Of a stretch of DNA of 64,000 nucleotides, positions 27,064 to 36,809 are shown piece after piece. The notes under the pieces were generated by a model. It did not search any database and was not told where the DNA came from. It was given only the letters and a program-made list of their open reading frames with translations. This DNA is from Gemmatimonadota bacterium (lineage in GTDB: Bacteria > Gemmatimonadota > Gemmatimonadetes > Gemmatimonadales > Gemmatimonadaceae): positions 16,434-80,433 of the forward strand of contig VHBO01000007.1 in assembly GCA_016871895.1 (NCBI GenBank), written 5' to 3'. Numbering within the stretch: the first letter of the stretch is position 1; every line of letters starts with the position of its first letter. Both the position numbers and the translations under genes were made by a program.

Positions 27064-28583
27064 CAACGGAGCCCCACGCGTCGACGCCAGATCCATTCCG
27101 CGCAGAGCGCGAGCACCGCGATCAGGGCGAGCCACCAGGCGGCGCCGGCCCGCGGCGCCGCCGCCATCGGACGACCGGCGCCCACCGCCCCCTCCGCCAC
27201 GGTGGGCCGACGCGGCACGAGCTCAGCGGCGTCACGCGCGGCCCGTGCATCGACCGACGCGGTCGACGCCGTGTCCGCCCCGACCCAGTCGAAGAGGCTG
27301 CCCCAGAGCGCATCGAACGCCTCGGCGGACCGTCCGCCCCGGAGCCGCCACCGGCCGAATCCCGCCGCCGGGACGAGCGCGATCCGTCGCCGTCCCTCGA
27401 CGAGTCGGACGACGACGCGCTCATCGAACCGGCGCGCCCGACGCGAGCGGACCGCGGCGAACCCTTCCTCGCGCGACACCCCGACGTCGAGCGGCGGCAG
27501 CGAGTCCCACGGGATCCCGGCGAGTGCGGCGACGATCGGGGATTCCCCCGCCCCGACCGGATACTGATCCTCGCTGGGCGGGGGCGGAGCCACGAGCACG
27601 AGCCGGCCCGTCGTCAGCGCACGCGGGGCGCCGAAGAGCGCGGTGTCGCCGTGCAGGACGGCCATCGGCGCTGCCACCAACGCCTGCCGCACCGACGCCT
27701 CGCTGACCGGGCGCATCGCCCCATCGGTGCGCCACTCCCCCGGCGCGACGCGCCAGAACCCCTGCACCGGCCCACGCCGGGTGCTCCGCAGCGCGGCGAG
27801 CAGGTAGCGTGCGTCCTGATCGGGGGAGGTGGAGACGAAGACCGCGGCGATGGCGCCGGAGACGAGGAGCGGCGCGACGGATGAATCGTTCGCGGGCACC
27901 CGATCCTCGGCGACGGGCTCGAGCGACGCGCCGAGCGTCGTGGCCCCGTCGACCGTCGGCACACCGACCGGGATCGAGACCGCGTGCTCGGCGTACGCCT
28001 CGAGCGCGGGGATCGCAGCCGTTGCCACGACGCGCGCCCCGAGCCGGAGCGTGAGCGTGCGCGGGGCGCTGCCACCGGCGCCGGCGCGCACGATCACGTC
28101 GACCGTGATCGTGTCCCCGCCGAGGGCGCCGCCGGGCGCCACGAGGGCGGCGATGGCGGCATCACGCGTCGCCGCAGACGCGATCACCCGGAGCGTCGAC
28201 CCCGCGGGGAGCTGCGCGAGCCGTTCCGGATCGGCGATGCGCCCATCCGTGACGAGGAGCACCGGGCGTCCGAGCGCGACCGCGGCGTCGACCAACGGGG
28301 CGACACGGCTCGCCCGGTCCGCCGGGACCTCGGGCGGCGTGCCTGCCCGGACGGAGTCCCCGATCAGCAGGAGCGTGTCGGCGCCGGCCGCGCGCGCCGA
28401 ATCGACGACCCCGCGCGCCGCGCGCCACGCGCTCGTGTCCTGGGTCCGCCAACTCGCCGAGACGTCAAGCGCGACCCACGGTGCCACCGGTCTGGCGGGA
28501 CCGATTGGGAGGTCGAGCGCCATCGCGAGCACCGCGAGGAGGGCGAGCGCGCGGAGCGCCCGAAGACCGACGGGGGTGGTCAC
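27063..28583 (-). CDS. Membrane protein with vWA-like domain, unknown function
   Basis: 506 residues. A signal-anchor or transmembrane segment near the start (LRALALLAVLAMALDLPIG) is followed by VALDVSASW, a DxSxS sequence like the metal-ion-dependent adhesion site of von Willebrand A domains, and TLLLIGDSVRAG. The middle is a Gly/Ala/Val-rich beta domain (TITVDVIVRAGAG) of the kind seen in BatA/CARF-like membrane proteins. A C-terminal helix (AAWWLALIAVLALCAEWIW) ends in a basic tail. It starts at a GTG overlapping the M23 gene stop. Function unknown; its position between M23 peptidase and ftsY suggests an envelope role. Confidence 0.75.
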   Translation of the reverse strand: MTTPVGLRALRALALLAVLAMALDLPIGPARPVAPWVALDVSASWRTQDTSAWRAARGVVDSARAAGADTLLLIGDSVRAGTPPEVPADRASRVAPLVDAAVALGRPVLLVTDGRIADPERLAQLPAGSTLRVIASAATRDAAIAALVAPGGALGGDTITVDVIVRAGAGGSAPRTLTLRLGARVVATAAIPALEAYAEHAVSIPVGVPTVDGATTLGASLEPVAEDRVPANDSSVAPLLVSGAIAAVFVSTSPDQDARYLLAALRSTRRGPVQGFWRVAPGEWRTDGAMRPVSEASVRQALVAAPMAVLHGDTALFGAPRALTTGRLVLVAPPPPSEDQYPVGAGESPIVAALAGIPWDSLPPLDVGVSREEGFAAVRSRRARRFDERVVVRLVEGRRRIALVPAAGFGRWRLRGGRSAEAFDALWGSLFDWVGADTASTASVDARAARDAAELVPRRPTVAEGAVGAGRPMAAAPRAGAAWWLALIAVLALCAEWIWRRRVGLR

Positions 28584-29824
28584 CGCGCGGAGAGGCGCAC
28601 GACGCCAGCCGGCTGCTCGAACGCGGAGGCTGCCATCGCCCGGAGCCGCTCGAACGTCGGACGGTCGCCGGCGCCCAGCGGCGGGCCCGCCGTCGCTTGC
28701 AGGGCGCGAAGGGGGTCCCGCTGCCGGCCGTTCACCAGGACCTCGAAGTGCAGGTGCGGTCCCGTGGAGAGTCCCGTCGACCCGACGAAGGCGATCGTCT
28801 GTCCGATCTCGACCCGCGCGCCACCGCGGATCCCGCCGGCGAAGCCGCGAAGGTGCGCATAGCGGGTCACGAAGCCGTTCGGGTGCCGAATCTCGACCAT
28901 GTTGCCATAGCCCCCACGCCGGCCGGCGAAGCTGACGACGCCGTCACCGATGGTGCGCACCGGGGTGCCGGAGGGGGCGGAGAAATCGGTCCCCTGGTGC
29001 TGGCGGAAGGTGCCGAGCACGGGGTGCCGTCGTCCGCCGAAGTTGCTCGAGATGCGTCGGAAGGCGACGGGCGCGCGGAGGAAGGACGCTGCGAGGGAGC
29101 GGCCCTGCTGATCGTAGTAGCGACTCCTTCCATTGCCGTTCGGCAGCGCGACGGCCTGCACCTCGGCGCCACCGCGCTCGAGGCCCGCGGCGAGGACCTG
29201 GCCGATGCGGGTCGCGCCCGTCTCGAGCCGCTGGCGTTCGAAGAGGACGCGGATGCGGTCCCCCTCCTGCAACTCGCGACTCATGTCGACGCGGTACTCG
29301 TAGATGTCCGCGATGCTCCACGCGAGTTCCTGCCGCGCCGCGGGGGAGAGATACGGGGCCGCCCCTTCATCGACCGCCGCATAGAGCGACGAGCTGATGG
29401 TGCCCCGGATCACGAGCGTGTCGGTCGCCCACGGGAGGCGCGTATCCTCGGCGACCCAGCCCGCGGCCGCGCGACGCACGACGATCACGCGGTCGACGCC
29501 GACGAAGAAGCGCACCGTGGTGGCCGGACTCCCGGCGGAGTCGCCGCTGATCTCGAGCGCGAGGCCAGCGGGGATGCGCCGCGGGTCCAGCGGCGTCGCG
29601 TCGAGGATGGCCGCGGCATCGGCGGGGTCGAGCCCGCGCTCGGTCAGGAGCGTGGCGAGCGCCTCACCCGCGGCGAGGGTGTCGTGGCGGAACCACCGGC
29701 GCGCGACCTCGGCGTCAAGGAGTTCACCGGGGCGTCGGACGCGGGGGGCGGGCAAGCGAAGTGCGGCGATCGCGAGGACCGCGAGCGCCGCACCGAGGAG
29801 GAGACGCGGCAGATTCCGCGTCAA
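28580..29824 (-). CDS. M23-family (LytM) peptidoglycan peptidase
   Basis: A 414-residue periplasmic or membrane-anchored endopeptidase. An N-terminal hydrophobic segment ([18 protein letters not shown]) precedes a regulatory or OapA-like region with [17 protein letters not shown] and [15 protein letters not shown]. The LytM domain begins [28 protein letters not shown] and ends with [18 protein letters not shown]. Zinc ligands of the HxxxD and HxH type are present, so it should be active. The start is a TTG whose TTGA overlaps the ftsZ stop. Cotranscription with ftsZ suggests a role in septal wall splitting. Confidence 0.88.
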   Translation of the reverse strand: MTRNLPRLLLGAALAVLAIAALRLPAPRVRRPGELLDAEVARRWFRHDTLAAGEALATLLTERGLDPADAAAILDATPLDPRRIPAGLALEISGDSAGSPATTVRFFVGVDRVIVVRRAAAGWVAEDTRLPWATDTLVIRGTISSSLYAAVDEGAAPYLSPAARQELAWSIADIYEYRVDMSRELQEGDRIRVLFERQRLETGATRIGQVLAAGLERGGAEVQAVALPNGNGRSRYYDQQGRSLAASFLRAPVAFRRISSNFGGRRHPVLGTFRQHQGTDFSAPSGTPVRTIGDGVVSFAGRRGGYGNMVEIRHPNGFVTRYAHLRGFAGGIRGGARVEIGQTIAFVGSTGLSTGPHLHFEVLVNGRQRDPLRALQATAGPPLGAGDRPTFERLRAMAASAFEQPAGVVRLSAR

Positions 29825-31011
29825 TCCATTTGCCTCCGGATGAACGTCGGGATCTCCATATCGCTGAGATCCTCGATCGGCCGGGGGGCGACGGGCCGCG
29901 CACGCGGGACGGCGGGCGCGGCGGCGGGGCCACCGGTGGTGGGCGTGGTCGAGGTCGACGCGGTGCCGATGCGGGCGGCGCGCAGCGCGGGGTCGAGCGG
30001 GATGATCGGCGTCGCCGCGGCACGCGTGACTGCCGGAGCCGCCGCCTTCTTCTGGTCGAAACCGGTCGCAATGACGGTGACCCGCACCTCGCCCTGCATC
30101 GCCTCCTCGGTCGCGGCCCCGACGATGATCTCACTCTCCTCGCCGACCGCCTCCTTCACGAGATCGGCGATGGTGTTGATGTCCCCGAGCGTGAGTTCCG
30201 GCCCGCCGATGATGTTCATCAGGACGCCGCGCGCCCCGCCGATCGAGACGTTGTCGAGGAGCGGCGACTCGATCGCCATCCGGGCGGCCTCGATCGCGCG
30301 CTGCTCGCCGCGGCCGATCCCCGTCCCCATGATCGCGGAGCCGCCGTCCTGCATGATCGTCCGAACGTCGGCGAAGTCGACGTTGATAATCCCGATGCGC
30401 GTAATAATGTTCGAGATGCCGCCGGTCGCCTGGAGGAGGACCTCGTCCGCCTTCTTGAGCGCGTCCTGGAAGGGGATCCCGCGGCCGACGACCGCGAGGA
30501 GGCGCTCGTTCGGCACGACGATCATCGTGTCGACGTGCTTCACCATCTCGGCGATGCCATCATCCGCCTGACGCATCCGCTTCCGCCCCTCAAAGAGGAA
30601 GGGCTTGGTGACGATCCCGACGGTGAGCGCCCCCGCTTCCTTAGCGAGTTCGCAGACGATCGGGGCCGCGCCCGTACCGGTCCCGCCACCCATCCCACAG
30701 GTGATGAAGACGAGGTCGGCGCCCTGGATCGACCGCATCACCTCGTCACGGTTCTCCTCGATCGCCTGCCGGCCGATCTCCGGCCGCGCTCCGGCGCCGA
30801 GCCCGCGCGTCAACTTCTTGCCGATCTGGATTTTGACGTCGGACCGCGAATTGAGGAGCGCTTGGGCGTCGGTGTTCACCGAGATGAACTCGACCCCCTG
30901 CAGCTGCTCCTCGATCATCCGGTTGACCGCATTGCCGCCGCCGCCGCCGACTCCGACGACCTTCATCCGGGCGGACTGGGGGAGGGATTCCTCGAACTCG
31001 AAGAGCGTCAT
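29821..31011 (-). CDS. ftsZ: Cell division protein FtsZ
   Basis: Tubulin-like GTPase that forms the division ring. 396 residues. N-terminal [23 protein letters not shown], tubulin signature [13 protein letters not shown] at about residue 108, and synergy loop region ([11 protein letters not shown]). A Pro/Ala-rich linker leads to the conserved C-terminal peptide [10 protein letters not shown], which normally binds FtsA. The ATG start lies 131 bp after ftsA, unlike the overlapping genes elsewhere in the cluster, and that gap holds a hairpin and a candidate promoter. Confidence 0.97.
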   Translation of the reverse strand: MTLFEFEESLPQSARMKVVGVGGGGGNAVNRMIEEQLQGVEFISVNTDAQALLNSRSDVKIQIGKKLTRGLGAGARPEIGRQAIEENRDEVMRSIQGADLVFITCGMGGGTGTGAAPIVCELAKEAGALTVGIVTKPFLFEGRKRMRQADDGIAEMVKHVDTMIVVPNERLLAVVGRGIPFQDALKKADEVLLQATGGISNIITRIGIINVDFADVRTIMQDGGSAIMGTGIGRGEQRAIEAARMAIESPLLDNVSIGGARGVLMNIIGGPELTLGDINTIADLVKEAVGEESEIIVGAATEEAMQGEVRVTVIATGFDQKKAAAPAVTRAAATPIIPLDPALRAARIGTASTSTTPTTGGPAAAPAVPRARPVAPRPIEDLSDMEIPTFIRRQMD

Positions 31012-31062
31012 GGCGCGGCGGGCTCCGTCAGGGCGTCGTGGGGAGAGCGACGATCATGTCGG

Positions 31063-31068
31063 AATATA
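31063..31068 (-). promoter_or_regulatory. Candidate -10 element of an ftsZ promoter
   Basis: TATATT on the minus strand within GGTATATTCC, 51 bp before the ftsZ ATG, in the only non-coding gap of the ftsA-ftsZ region. No good -35 is visible. Confidence 0.35.
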
Positions 31069-31113
31069 CCCCGACGCGCGCGGCTCACGATATCCCACGG
31101 ACGACCCAACCGC

Positions 31114-31136
31114 GGCGCGGGAAACACCCCCGCGCC
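31114..31136 (-). terminator. Hairpin after ftsA
   Basis: Stem GGCGCGGG / CCCGCGCC (8 bp, perfect) with a 7-base loop, directly after the ftsA stop. There is no U-tract, so it may only attenuate read-through into ftsZ. Confidence 0.45.
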
Positions 31137-31142
31137 CCGGGG

Positions 31143-32402
31143 TCAGAAGAAGTCCTGCAGCCAGGTCTTGAAGCGGACGGCGATGGTGTCCATCGAGGGG
31201 GCCGACTGCATCGCGAGGCGACGCCCCTTCCCCGCGGCGGCCCCGGTGGCCACGCGACGCGCCCCATACTGGACCAGCCCCGTCACCGTCGCGAAGCGCG
31301 TGTCGGCGACGGAGTCTGCAAGCCCGCCGAGGTCTGCGCCCGGCATGCCGATCCGCGCCCCCGTGCCGAAGACCTCGCTCGCGAGGTCCGCGGTGCCCGG
31401 CTGCGCCGCGGCCCCGCCCGTCACGACCACACCGGCGGCGAGCCGCGAGAGGAAGCCGGCCCGCTCCACCTCGCGGGAGACGAGCTCGAAGATCTCCTGC
31501 GTGCGCTGGTGGATGATGTGCGCGAGCAGCGAGCGCGGGATCTCCCGGTCCCCCTGCGCGCCGGTGCTCGGGAGCGGGATCCGCTCGTCGTGCGGGACGA
31601 GCGGCTCGAAGGCGGCACCATACGCCTCCTTCAGGCGCTCCGCGTCGGCCTGCGTGACGCCAAGGCCGTGGACGAGGTCGCTCGTCACGTTCAGGCCGCC
31701 GTAGCCGATGGTCCCGAGATGCCGGATCTTCCCCTCGTGGAAGACGGCGACGTCGGTCGTGCCGGCGCCCATCTCCACGAGCGCCACACCGAGCTCCTTC
31801 TCGTCGTCGGTGAGCACCGAGAGCGCGCTCGCGAGCGGCTCGAGCACGAGCTCGCCGACCTTATAGCCGGCCCGCTCCACCGCCTTGCGCAGATTCATCG
31901 CCGGCGACGCCCCGATGGTCACGAGATACATCTCGGTCTCGAGCCGCGTCCCGATCATCCCGACGGGATCCCGGATCCCGAGGTTCTTGTCGACGGTGTA
32001 CTCCTGCGGGATCGCGTGGATGAGCTCGCGGTCCTGCGGGATCGCCTGCGCCCGCGCGACCGCGTTGGCCCGGTCGACGTCGCCCCGCGTGATCTCCGCG
32101 CCGGTCACCGACGCGATCCCGGTCGAGGTCATCGCCTGGACGTGCTCCCCCGCGATCCCGGCGTACACGGTCTCGACCTGGGCGCCCGCCATCCGCTCGG
32201 CATCCTGCATCGCCTTCAGGATCGAGCGCTGCGTCTCCTCGATGTCCGCCACGACGCCCTTCCGGAGCCCTGTGGTGCGCGCCTGCCCCACCCCGAGGAT
32301 GTTCACCGTGGGGTGCTTGAGGTCGCCCACGACCTCCGCGATGACGGCGGTGGTCTTGGCGGACCCGATGTCGAGACCGGCGACGAGGCGATCGAGGTTC
32401 AT
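31143..32402 (-). CDS. ftsA: Cell division protein FtsA
   Basis: Actin-like ATPase that tethers FtsZ to the membrane. 419 residues. It has N-terminal LVAGLDIGSAKTTAVIAEV phosphate 1 motif, SHS2/1C domain with VETVYAGIAGEHVQA, phosphate 2 motif VEMGAGTTDVAVF, and VVVTGGAA. The C-terminus (DTIAVRFKTWLQDFF) is an amphipathic membrane-targeting helix. The ATG overlaps the ftsQ stop (ATGA). Confidence 0.96.
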   Translation of the reverse strand: MNLDRLVAGLDIGSAKTTAVIAEVVGDLKHPTVNILGVGQARTTGLRKGVVADIEETQRSILKAMQDAERMAGAQVETVYAGIAGEHVQAMTSTGIASVTGAEITRGDVDRANAVARAQAIPQDRELIHAIPQEYTVDKNLGIRDPVGMIGTRLETEMYLVTIGASPAMNLRKAVERAGYKVGELVLEPLASALSVLTDDEKELGVALVEMGAGTTDVAVFHEGKIRHLGTIGYGGLNVTSDLVHGLGVTQADAERLKEAYGAAFEPLVPHDERIPLPSTGAQGDREIPRSLLAHIIHQRTQEIFELVSREVERAGFLSRLAAGVVVTGGAAAQPGTADLASEVFGTGARIGMPGADLGGLADSVADTRFATVTGLVQYGARRVATGAAAGKGRRLAMQSAPSMDTIAVRFKTWLQDFF

Positions 32403-33157
32403 GATCCGTCGGGAAGTCGGGCGACCACCTGGTCGCGGAACCGGAGATCGAGTTCCGCTGCCACGAGGCCGCGCCGGGCAAGGTCCTGCGCGACGGCCAC
32501 CGCCTCGGCGAGCCGGCCGACGGTGACCTGGGGAAGGGCGAGCAGACGATGGCCCGGGAGCACCAAGACGACCTCGCCGCGTCCCCCGCGCCGCCCTTCG
32601 CTCACCTCGGCGAAGAGCGCCGGAAGCGAGTCACGGAGCGACCCGAGCAGACGGAGCAACGTGGTGTCCCGCGCCGCGAGCACCGGGAGGTCCGCGCCGA
32701 CCTTCGACGGATCCACCGGCAGGGTCACGCCGCGCGCATCGACCAGCGCGAACCCCCGCGGCGACGCGACCAACGCGACGGGCAGGCGTTCCTCGATGCG
32801 GACGACGAGGGTCCCCGGGAGCCGCCGCCCGATGCGCACCGCGCGCACCTGCGGATGACTCTCGACCCGCGCCACCAAGGGCGCCACGTCGTCCCAGATC
32901 GAGACGGTCGTGTCGACCCTCAACCGGGAAACGATTTCCGTGGGCTCGGCGTAACGCGTCCCCTCCACCACCACGCGGCGCACCCGGAAGAACTCCAGCC
33001 GCCGCAGCGGCACCGCCCCCCACCACGGGAGGGTCCCGACCACCACCAGCGCCGCCAGGATCCCCAGGCGTCGCCGCCGACGGCGCCGACGGGCCGCCGC
33101 ATCGACCGGCGCGGCGGCCGACCCGGACGCCACCGACGAGCCGTGGCGCTCCGTCAC
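32399..33157 (-). CDS. ftsQ: Cell division protein FtsQ/DivIB
   Basis: Bitopic division protein of 252 residues from the GTG that overlaps the murC stop (GTGA). The N-terminal cytoplasmic part has a run of eight Arg (about 23-30), then one transmembrane helix (LGILAALVVVGTLPWW). The POTRA domain starts at FFRVRRVVVEGTRYAEPTEIVSRL, and a beta domain ends at residue 252. The sequence is fast-evolving, as usual for FtsQ; the call rests on topology, POTRA pattern and position between murC and ftsA. No ddl or murB lies between. Confidence 0.88.
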   Translation of the reverse strand: MTERHGSSVASGSAAAPVDAAARRRRRRRRLGILAALVVVGTLPWWGAVPLRRLEFFRVRRVVVEGTRYAEPTEIVSRLRVDTTVSIWDDVAPLVARVESHPQVRAVRIGRRLPGTLVVRIEERLPVALVASPRGFALVDARGVTLPVDPSKVGADLPVLAARDTTLLRLLGSLRDSLPALFAEVSEGRRGGRGEVVLVLPGHRLLALPQVTVGRLAEAVAVAQDLARRGLVAAELDLRFRDQVVARLPDGS

Positions 33158-34530
33158 GCGGAGCGCCGCGCGAGTAGCTCCGGCCCCGTCTTCGTCACAT
33201 CCCCCGCCCCGACGGTGAGGACGACGTCGCCGGGGCGGACGAGCGCCTCGAGCGCCTCCGCCATCGCCGCGCGCGGACCCATCCACGTCGGGGCGCGCCC
33301 CGCCGCCTCGGCGTGCGACGCGATCAGCGCCGACGTCACGCCGGGGAGCGGCGCCTCGCGCGCCGGGTAGATGTCGGAGAGCAGCAGGACGTCGGCTTTG
33401 GCGAGCGTCTCCCCGAATGCCGCCGCGAAATCCCGCGTGCGCGAGAAGAGGTGCGGCTGGAACGCCACGACGAGGCGCCGCCCCGGATACGCCGCCCGCG
33501 CCGCCGCGAGGGTCGCCTCCACCTCCGTCGGATGATGCGCGTAATCGTCGACCACGGTGACGTCCCCGACGGTGCCGAGCCGCTGGAAGCGCCGCTCCGC
33601 GCCGACGAAGCGCGCGAGGCCGGGCGCCATCGCCTCGACCGTCAGCCCCCACGGCCCGATGCCGCAAGCGAGTGCCGCGAGCGCGTTCCGGACGTTGTGC
33701 AGCCCCGGCACGCCGAGCGTGACCTCGCCCATCGGCTTCCCGTCGTAGCGCACCGCGAAGGTGGTCCCGCCCTCGGTGGCGCGCACGTCCTCGGCGCGCA
33801 GCCGCGCGTCGGGGCTCGTGATCCCGTACCGGATCACCTCCGACGTCGCCGGCGACGGAAGCGCGTTCGCCCCCGGATCGTCGGCGCAGAGCACCACATA
33901 GCGCGCGCGTCGCACATAAGTCGCGAACGTCTCTCGGATATCGTCGAGGTCTCGGTAGATGTCGAGATGGTCGGCCTCGACGTTCGTGACGACCGCCACC
34001 GTCGGATGCAGCGCGAGGAAGGAGCGATCGTACTCGTCAGCCTCGACGACGAAGAGATCGTGCCCGCCGCGCGAGAGGTTGCCCCCCCACGCCGTCACTC
34101 GCGCGCCGACGACGCCCGTGGGTGCCTTCCCTGCCGCGGCGAGCGCCTCGGTGGTCATCACCGTCGTCGTGCTCTTCCCGTGCGTACCGGCGACCCCGAT
34201 CAGGGTCCCGCCCGCCGTCGCCTCCGCGAGCGCCTCCGCGCGCCGGACGACCTCGAGCCCGAGGGCCCGCGCCGCCACGACCTCCGGATGGTCCTTCGGG
34301 ATCGCGCTGGAGACGACGAGCGCGCGGTGCCCCGCGAGATGCGCGGGATCGTGTCCCGCCTGCACCGGGATGCCGAGCGCGACGAGATCCGCCGCGCCCT
34401 CGGGCGCCCGGTCGCACCCCGTGACCGCGGCACCGCGGCGATGACAGAGCTCAGCGAGCGCGCTCATCCCGGCGCCGGCGATGCCCTGGAAGTGGATCGG
34501 TCGTGGATCGTGCGGATCGAGCAGCGGCAT
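33154..34530 (-). CDS. murC: UDP-N-acetylmuramate-L-alanine ligase
   Basis: Adds L-Ala to UDP-MurNAc in the cytoplasmic phase of peptidoglycan synthesis. 458 residues: N-terminal domain with FQGIAGAGMSALAELCHRRG, ATP loop GVAGTHGKSTTTVM, central VVEADEYDRSFL, and C-terminal DDYAHHPTEVEATL and VAFQPHLFSRT, which are specific MurC landmarks. The ATG lies 9 bp after murG. Confidence 0.97.
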   Translation of the reverse strand: MPLLDPHDPRPIHFQGIAGAGMSALAELCHRRGAAVTGCDRAPEGAADLVALGIPVQAGHDPAHLAGHRALVVSSAIPKDHPEVVAARALGLEVVRRAEALAEATAGGTLIGVAGTHGKSTTTVMTTEALAAAGKAPTGVVGARVTAWGGNLSRGGHDLFVVEADEYDRSFLALHPTVAVVTNVEADHLDIYRDLDDIRETFATYVRRARYVVLCADDPGANALPSPATSEVIRYGITSPDARLRAEDVRATEGGTTFAVRYDGKPMGEVTLGVPGLHNVRNALAALACGIGPWGLTVEAMAPGLARFVGAERRFQRLGTVGDVTVVDDYAHHPTEVEATLAAARAAYPGRRLVVAFQPHLFSRTRDFAAAFGETLAKADVLLLSDIYPAREAPLPGVTSALIASHAEAAGRAPTWMGPRAAMAEALEALVRPGDVVLTVGAGDVTKTGPELLARRSA

Positions 34531-34539
34531 ACGCGAAAG

Positions 34540-35634
34540 CTATCGGGCCAGGGGGAGCAGCGACGCGAGGTGCGCGGCGATCTCGCGCGCGGCGTGCGGG
34601 CGGCCGCGGCGCCGAGCCGCCGCGCCCATCTGCGCCCGTGCCGCGTCGTCCGTGAGCAGCGTGCGCACCGCGGTGTCGAGCCGCGCGACGGTGAGCTCGG
34701 CCTGCGGGAGATGCCGCGCGGCGCCCGCCGCCTCGAGCACGCGCGCATTCGCCGACTGATGGTCCTGCGCCGCCGTCGGCAACGGCACGATGACCATCGG
34801 GATCCCCCACGCGCAGAGCTCGCTCGTCCCCATCATCCCGCCGCGCACCACGCCAAGGTCGGCGGCCGCATACGCATCGGCGATCGGCGAGAGGTACGGC
34901 ACGACGCGCACCGACGGACGCTCGAGTGCGGCATAGGCCGCGTGCTGTCCGCGTCCGGTCGCCCAGAGCACACAGAGCCCCGGCGGGAGCCCGGCAGTAA
35001 TCCAGTCAGCGACGGCCTGATTGATCGCGCGCGCGCCCTGCGAGCCCCCGAAGACGAGCAGGACCGTCGCCCCCGCAGGGAATCCCCAGCGCGCGCGCGC
35101 CTCCGCGGGGGTCGGCCGCACCGCGGGGGGCGGCTGGATCGGATTCCCCGTGTCGCGCGATCGCGCGGCGCCGTGGGGGAGCCGCGTCGCCGCCTCCGGA
35201 TACCCGAGATACGACGCCGCCGCGATCCGCGCGGTCCAGCGCGCGGTGATTCCCGGGATCGCATCACCAACGTGTTGCGTCACCGGGACGCCGTGCGCCC
35301 ACGCCCACGCGACGGTGAGCCCGGCGGCATACCCGCCGGTACCGACGACGAGCGCCGGCGGACGTTCGCGCGCGAGCCGCGACAGGACGCGCCATCCCGC
35401 CGCCGCCCCGCGTAGCGTGCGCCAGTTCCGCCACACCTGCGGCCGATAGAGCGGGTGCAGGTCGAGGAGCGCGTGCGGGACCCCCTCCGCGGGGAGCACC
35501 TCGCGCTCGATGCCGCGCTGCGCGCCCACGAAGAAGGGGGTTACGTCGGGCCGCGCCGCGACGAGGGCGCGCGCGATCGCGAGCCCGGGATACAGATGCC
35601 CCCCCGTCCCACCGCCGGCGAACCAAACGTTCAT
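34540..35634 (-). CDS. murG: MurG, UDP-GlcNAc:lipid I glycosyltransferase
   Basis: Makes lipid II at the inner face of the membrane. The ATG at 35632-35634 overlaps the ftsW stop (ATGA) and gives 364 residues; a longer in-frame extension lies inside ftsW. Motifs: N-terminal GGGTGGHLYPGLAIARAL, central LLVFGGSQGARAIN, and the UDP-GlcNAc loop region GGMMGTSELCAWGIPMVIVPLPTAAQDHQSANA. Typical length for the family. Confidence 0.96.
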   Translation of the reverse strand: MNVWFAGGGTGGHLYPGLAIARALVAARPDVTPFFVGAQRGIEREVLPAEGVPHALLDLHPLYRPQVWRNWRTLRGAAAGWRVLSRLARERPPALVVGTGGYAAGLTVAWAWAHGVPVTQHVGDAIPGITARWTARIAAASYLGYPEAATRLPHGAARSRDTGNPIQPPPAVRPTPAEARARWGFPAGATVLLVFGGSQGARAINQAVADWITAGLPPGLCVLWATGRGQHAAYAALERPSVRVVPYLSPIADAYAAADLGVVRGGMMGTSELCAWGIPMVIVPLPTAAQDHQSANARVLEAAGAARHLPQAELTVARLDTAVRTLLTDDAARAQMGAAARRRGRPHAAREIAAHLASLLPLAR

Positions 35635-36809
35635 CGGTCCGCGAGGGTCGGGTCGGTCGCGTGTGCGCCGACGACCCGCTCGCGCACGCTCCCGATGTTC
35701 ACGAGGATCCCCGTCATCAGCAGGGAGAGGACGATGTTGGAGCGGCCATAGGAGACGAACGGGAGCGTCAGCCCCGTCGTCGGCAGCAGCCCGATGACGA
35801 CGCCGATGTGCAGGTAGGCGGTCACGGCCATCGTGACGGTGAGCCCCACGGCGACGAGCTCGAGGAACGGGGTCCGCGCCTGTTTCGCGATACGGAAGCC
35901 GAGCCACGTCCAGAGCGCGTAGAGGAGGATCAGGATTGCCATCCCGAGGAAGCCCCACTCCTCACCGATGTTGCCGCCGATGAAATCGTTGTACGGGAGC
36001 GGGAGGAAGCCGAACTGCTGCCGCCCCTGCCCGAAGCCGACACCGAAGAGCCCGCCGGATCCCACCGCGATGAGCGACTGCTGCAGCTGATGGTTCACCG
36101 CCTGGGCCGGATCCGCACCACCGGCGAACCCCTGCAGGCGGCGCACGATGTACTCGAAGCGGCCGATGAACATCCAAAGCACTGGGAGGCCGAGCGCCCC
36201 GAGGAAGACGAAGTGCCCGATCCGTGCGCCGGCGACGAAGAGCATCGCCCCCATCACAATCGCGTAGAAGAGACCCACCGACATATCCGGCTCGAGCGCG
36301 ACGAGGCCGAAGAGGATGCCGAAGATGATCCCGAACGGCGCGAGCCCCTTCGAGAGCCGACGGAGTCCGGGCTCCCCGCCCTTCTTCACGATCAGCATCG
36401 CGGTCCACGTGACGACCGCGAGCTTCGCGAACTCCGACGGCTGCAGCGACCCGCCCAGCAGGAAGCGCCGCGAGCCGTTGATGGGCGGGGCGATCCCCTT
36501 CGTGAACGGGAGCACGGTGAGGAGGAGCCCGACGATGACGGCGCCCATCAGCGGCCACGCGAGGCGACGCCACCGATCGGCATCGACCTTGGCCGCGATC
36601 GCGAACATCACGACCCCGGCCGCGACCCCGGTCAACTGGCGATACAAGAAATGCCACGAGGGGCGCCCGGCGTTCATCGCGACGTAGGCGCTCGCCGAGT
36701 AGAGCGTGGCGAGCCCGAGCGCGAGCAGGGCCGCCGTGGCGACGACGAGGATGCGCGCCTCGAGCGACATCCGCCACCGGTGGCGATCGAGGACGGCGGC
36801 GTGGGTCAT
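35631..36809 (-). CDS. ftsW: FtsW, SEDS-family peptidoglycan polymerase
   Basis: Septal lipid II polymerase working with FtsI. 392 residues with about ten transmembrane helices. SEDS landmarks: LGLATLYSASAYVAMN near the N-terminus, PINGSRRFLLGGSLQPSEFAKLA, and PLPYNDFIGGNIGEEWGFLG and TTGLTLPFVSYGRSN at the C-terminus. The ATG overlaps the murD stop (ATGA). The choice of FtsW over RodA rests on the position in the dcw cluster. Confidence 0.95.
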   Translation of the reverse strand: MTHAAVLDRHRWRMSLEARILVVATAALLALGLATLYSASAYVAMNAGRPSWHFLYRQLTGVAAGVVMFAIAAKVDADRWRRLAWPLMGAVIVGLLLTVLPFTKGIAPPINGSRRFLLGGSLQPSEFAKLAVVTWTAMLIVKKGGEPGLRRLSKGLAPFGIIFGILFGLVALEPDMSVGLFYAIVMGAMLFVAGARIGHFVFLGALGLPVLWMFIGRFEYIVRRLQGFAGGADPAQAVNHQLQQSLIAVGSGGLFGVGFGQGRQQFGFLPLPYNDFIGGNIGEEWGFLGMAILILLYALWTWLGFRIAKQARTPFLELVAVGLTVTMAVTAYLHIGVVIGLLPTTGLTLPFVSYGRSNIVLSLLMTGILVNIGSVRERVVGAHATDPTLADR

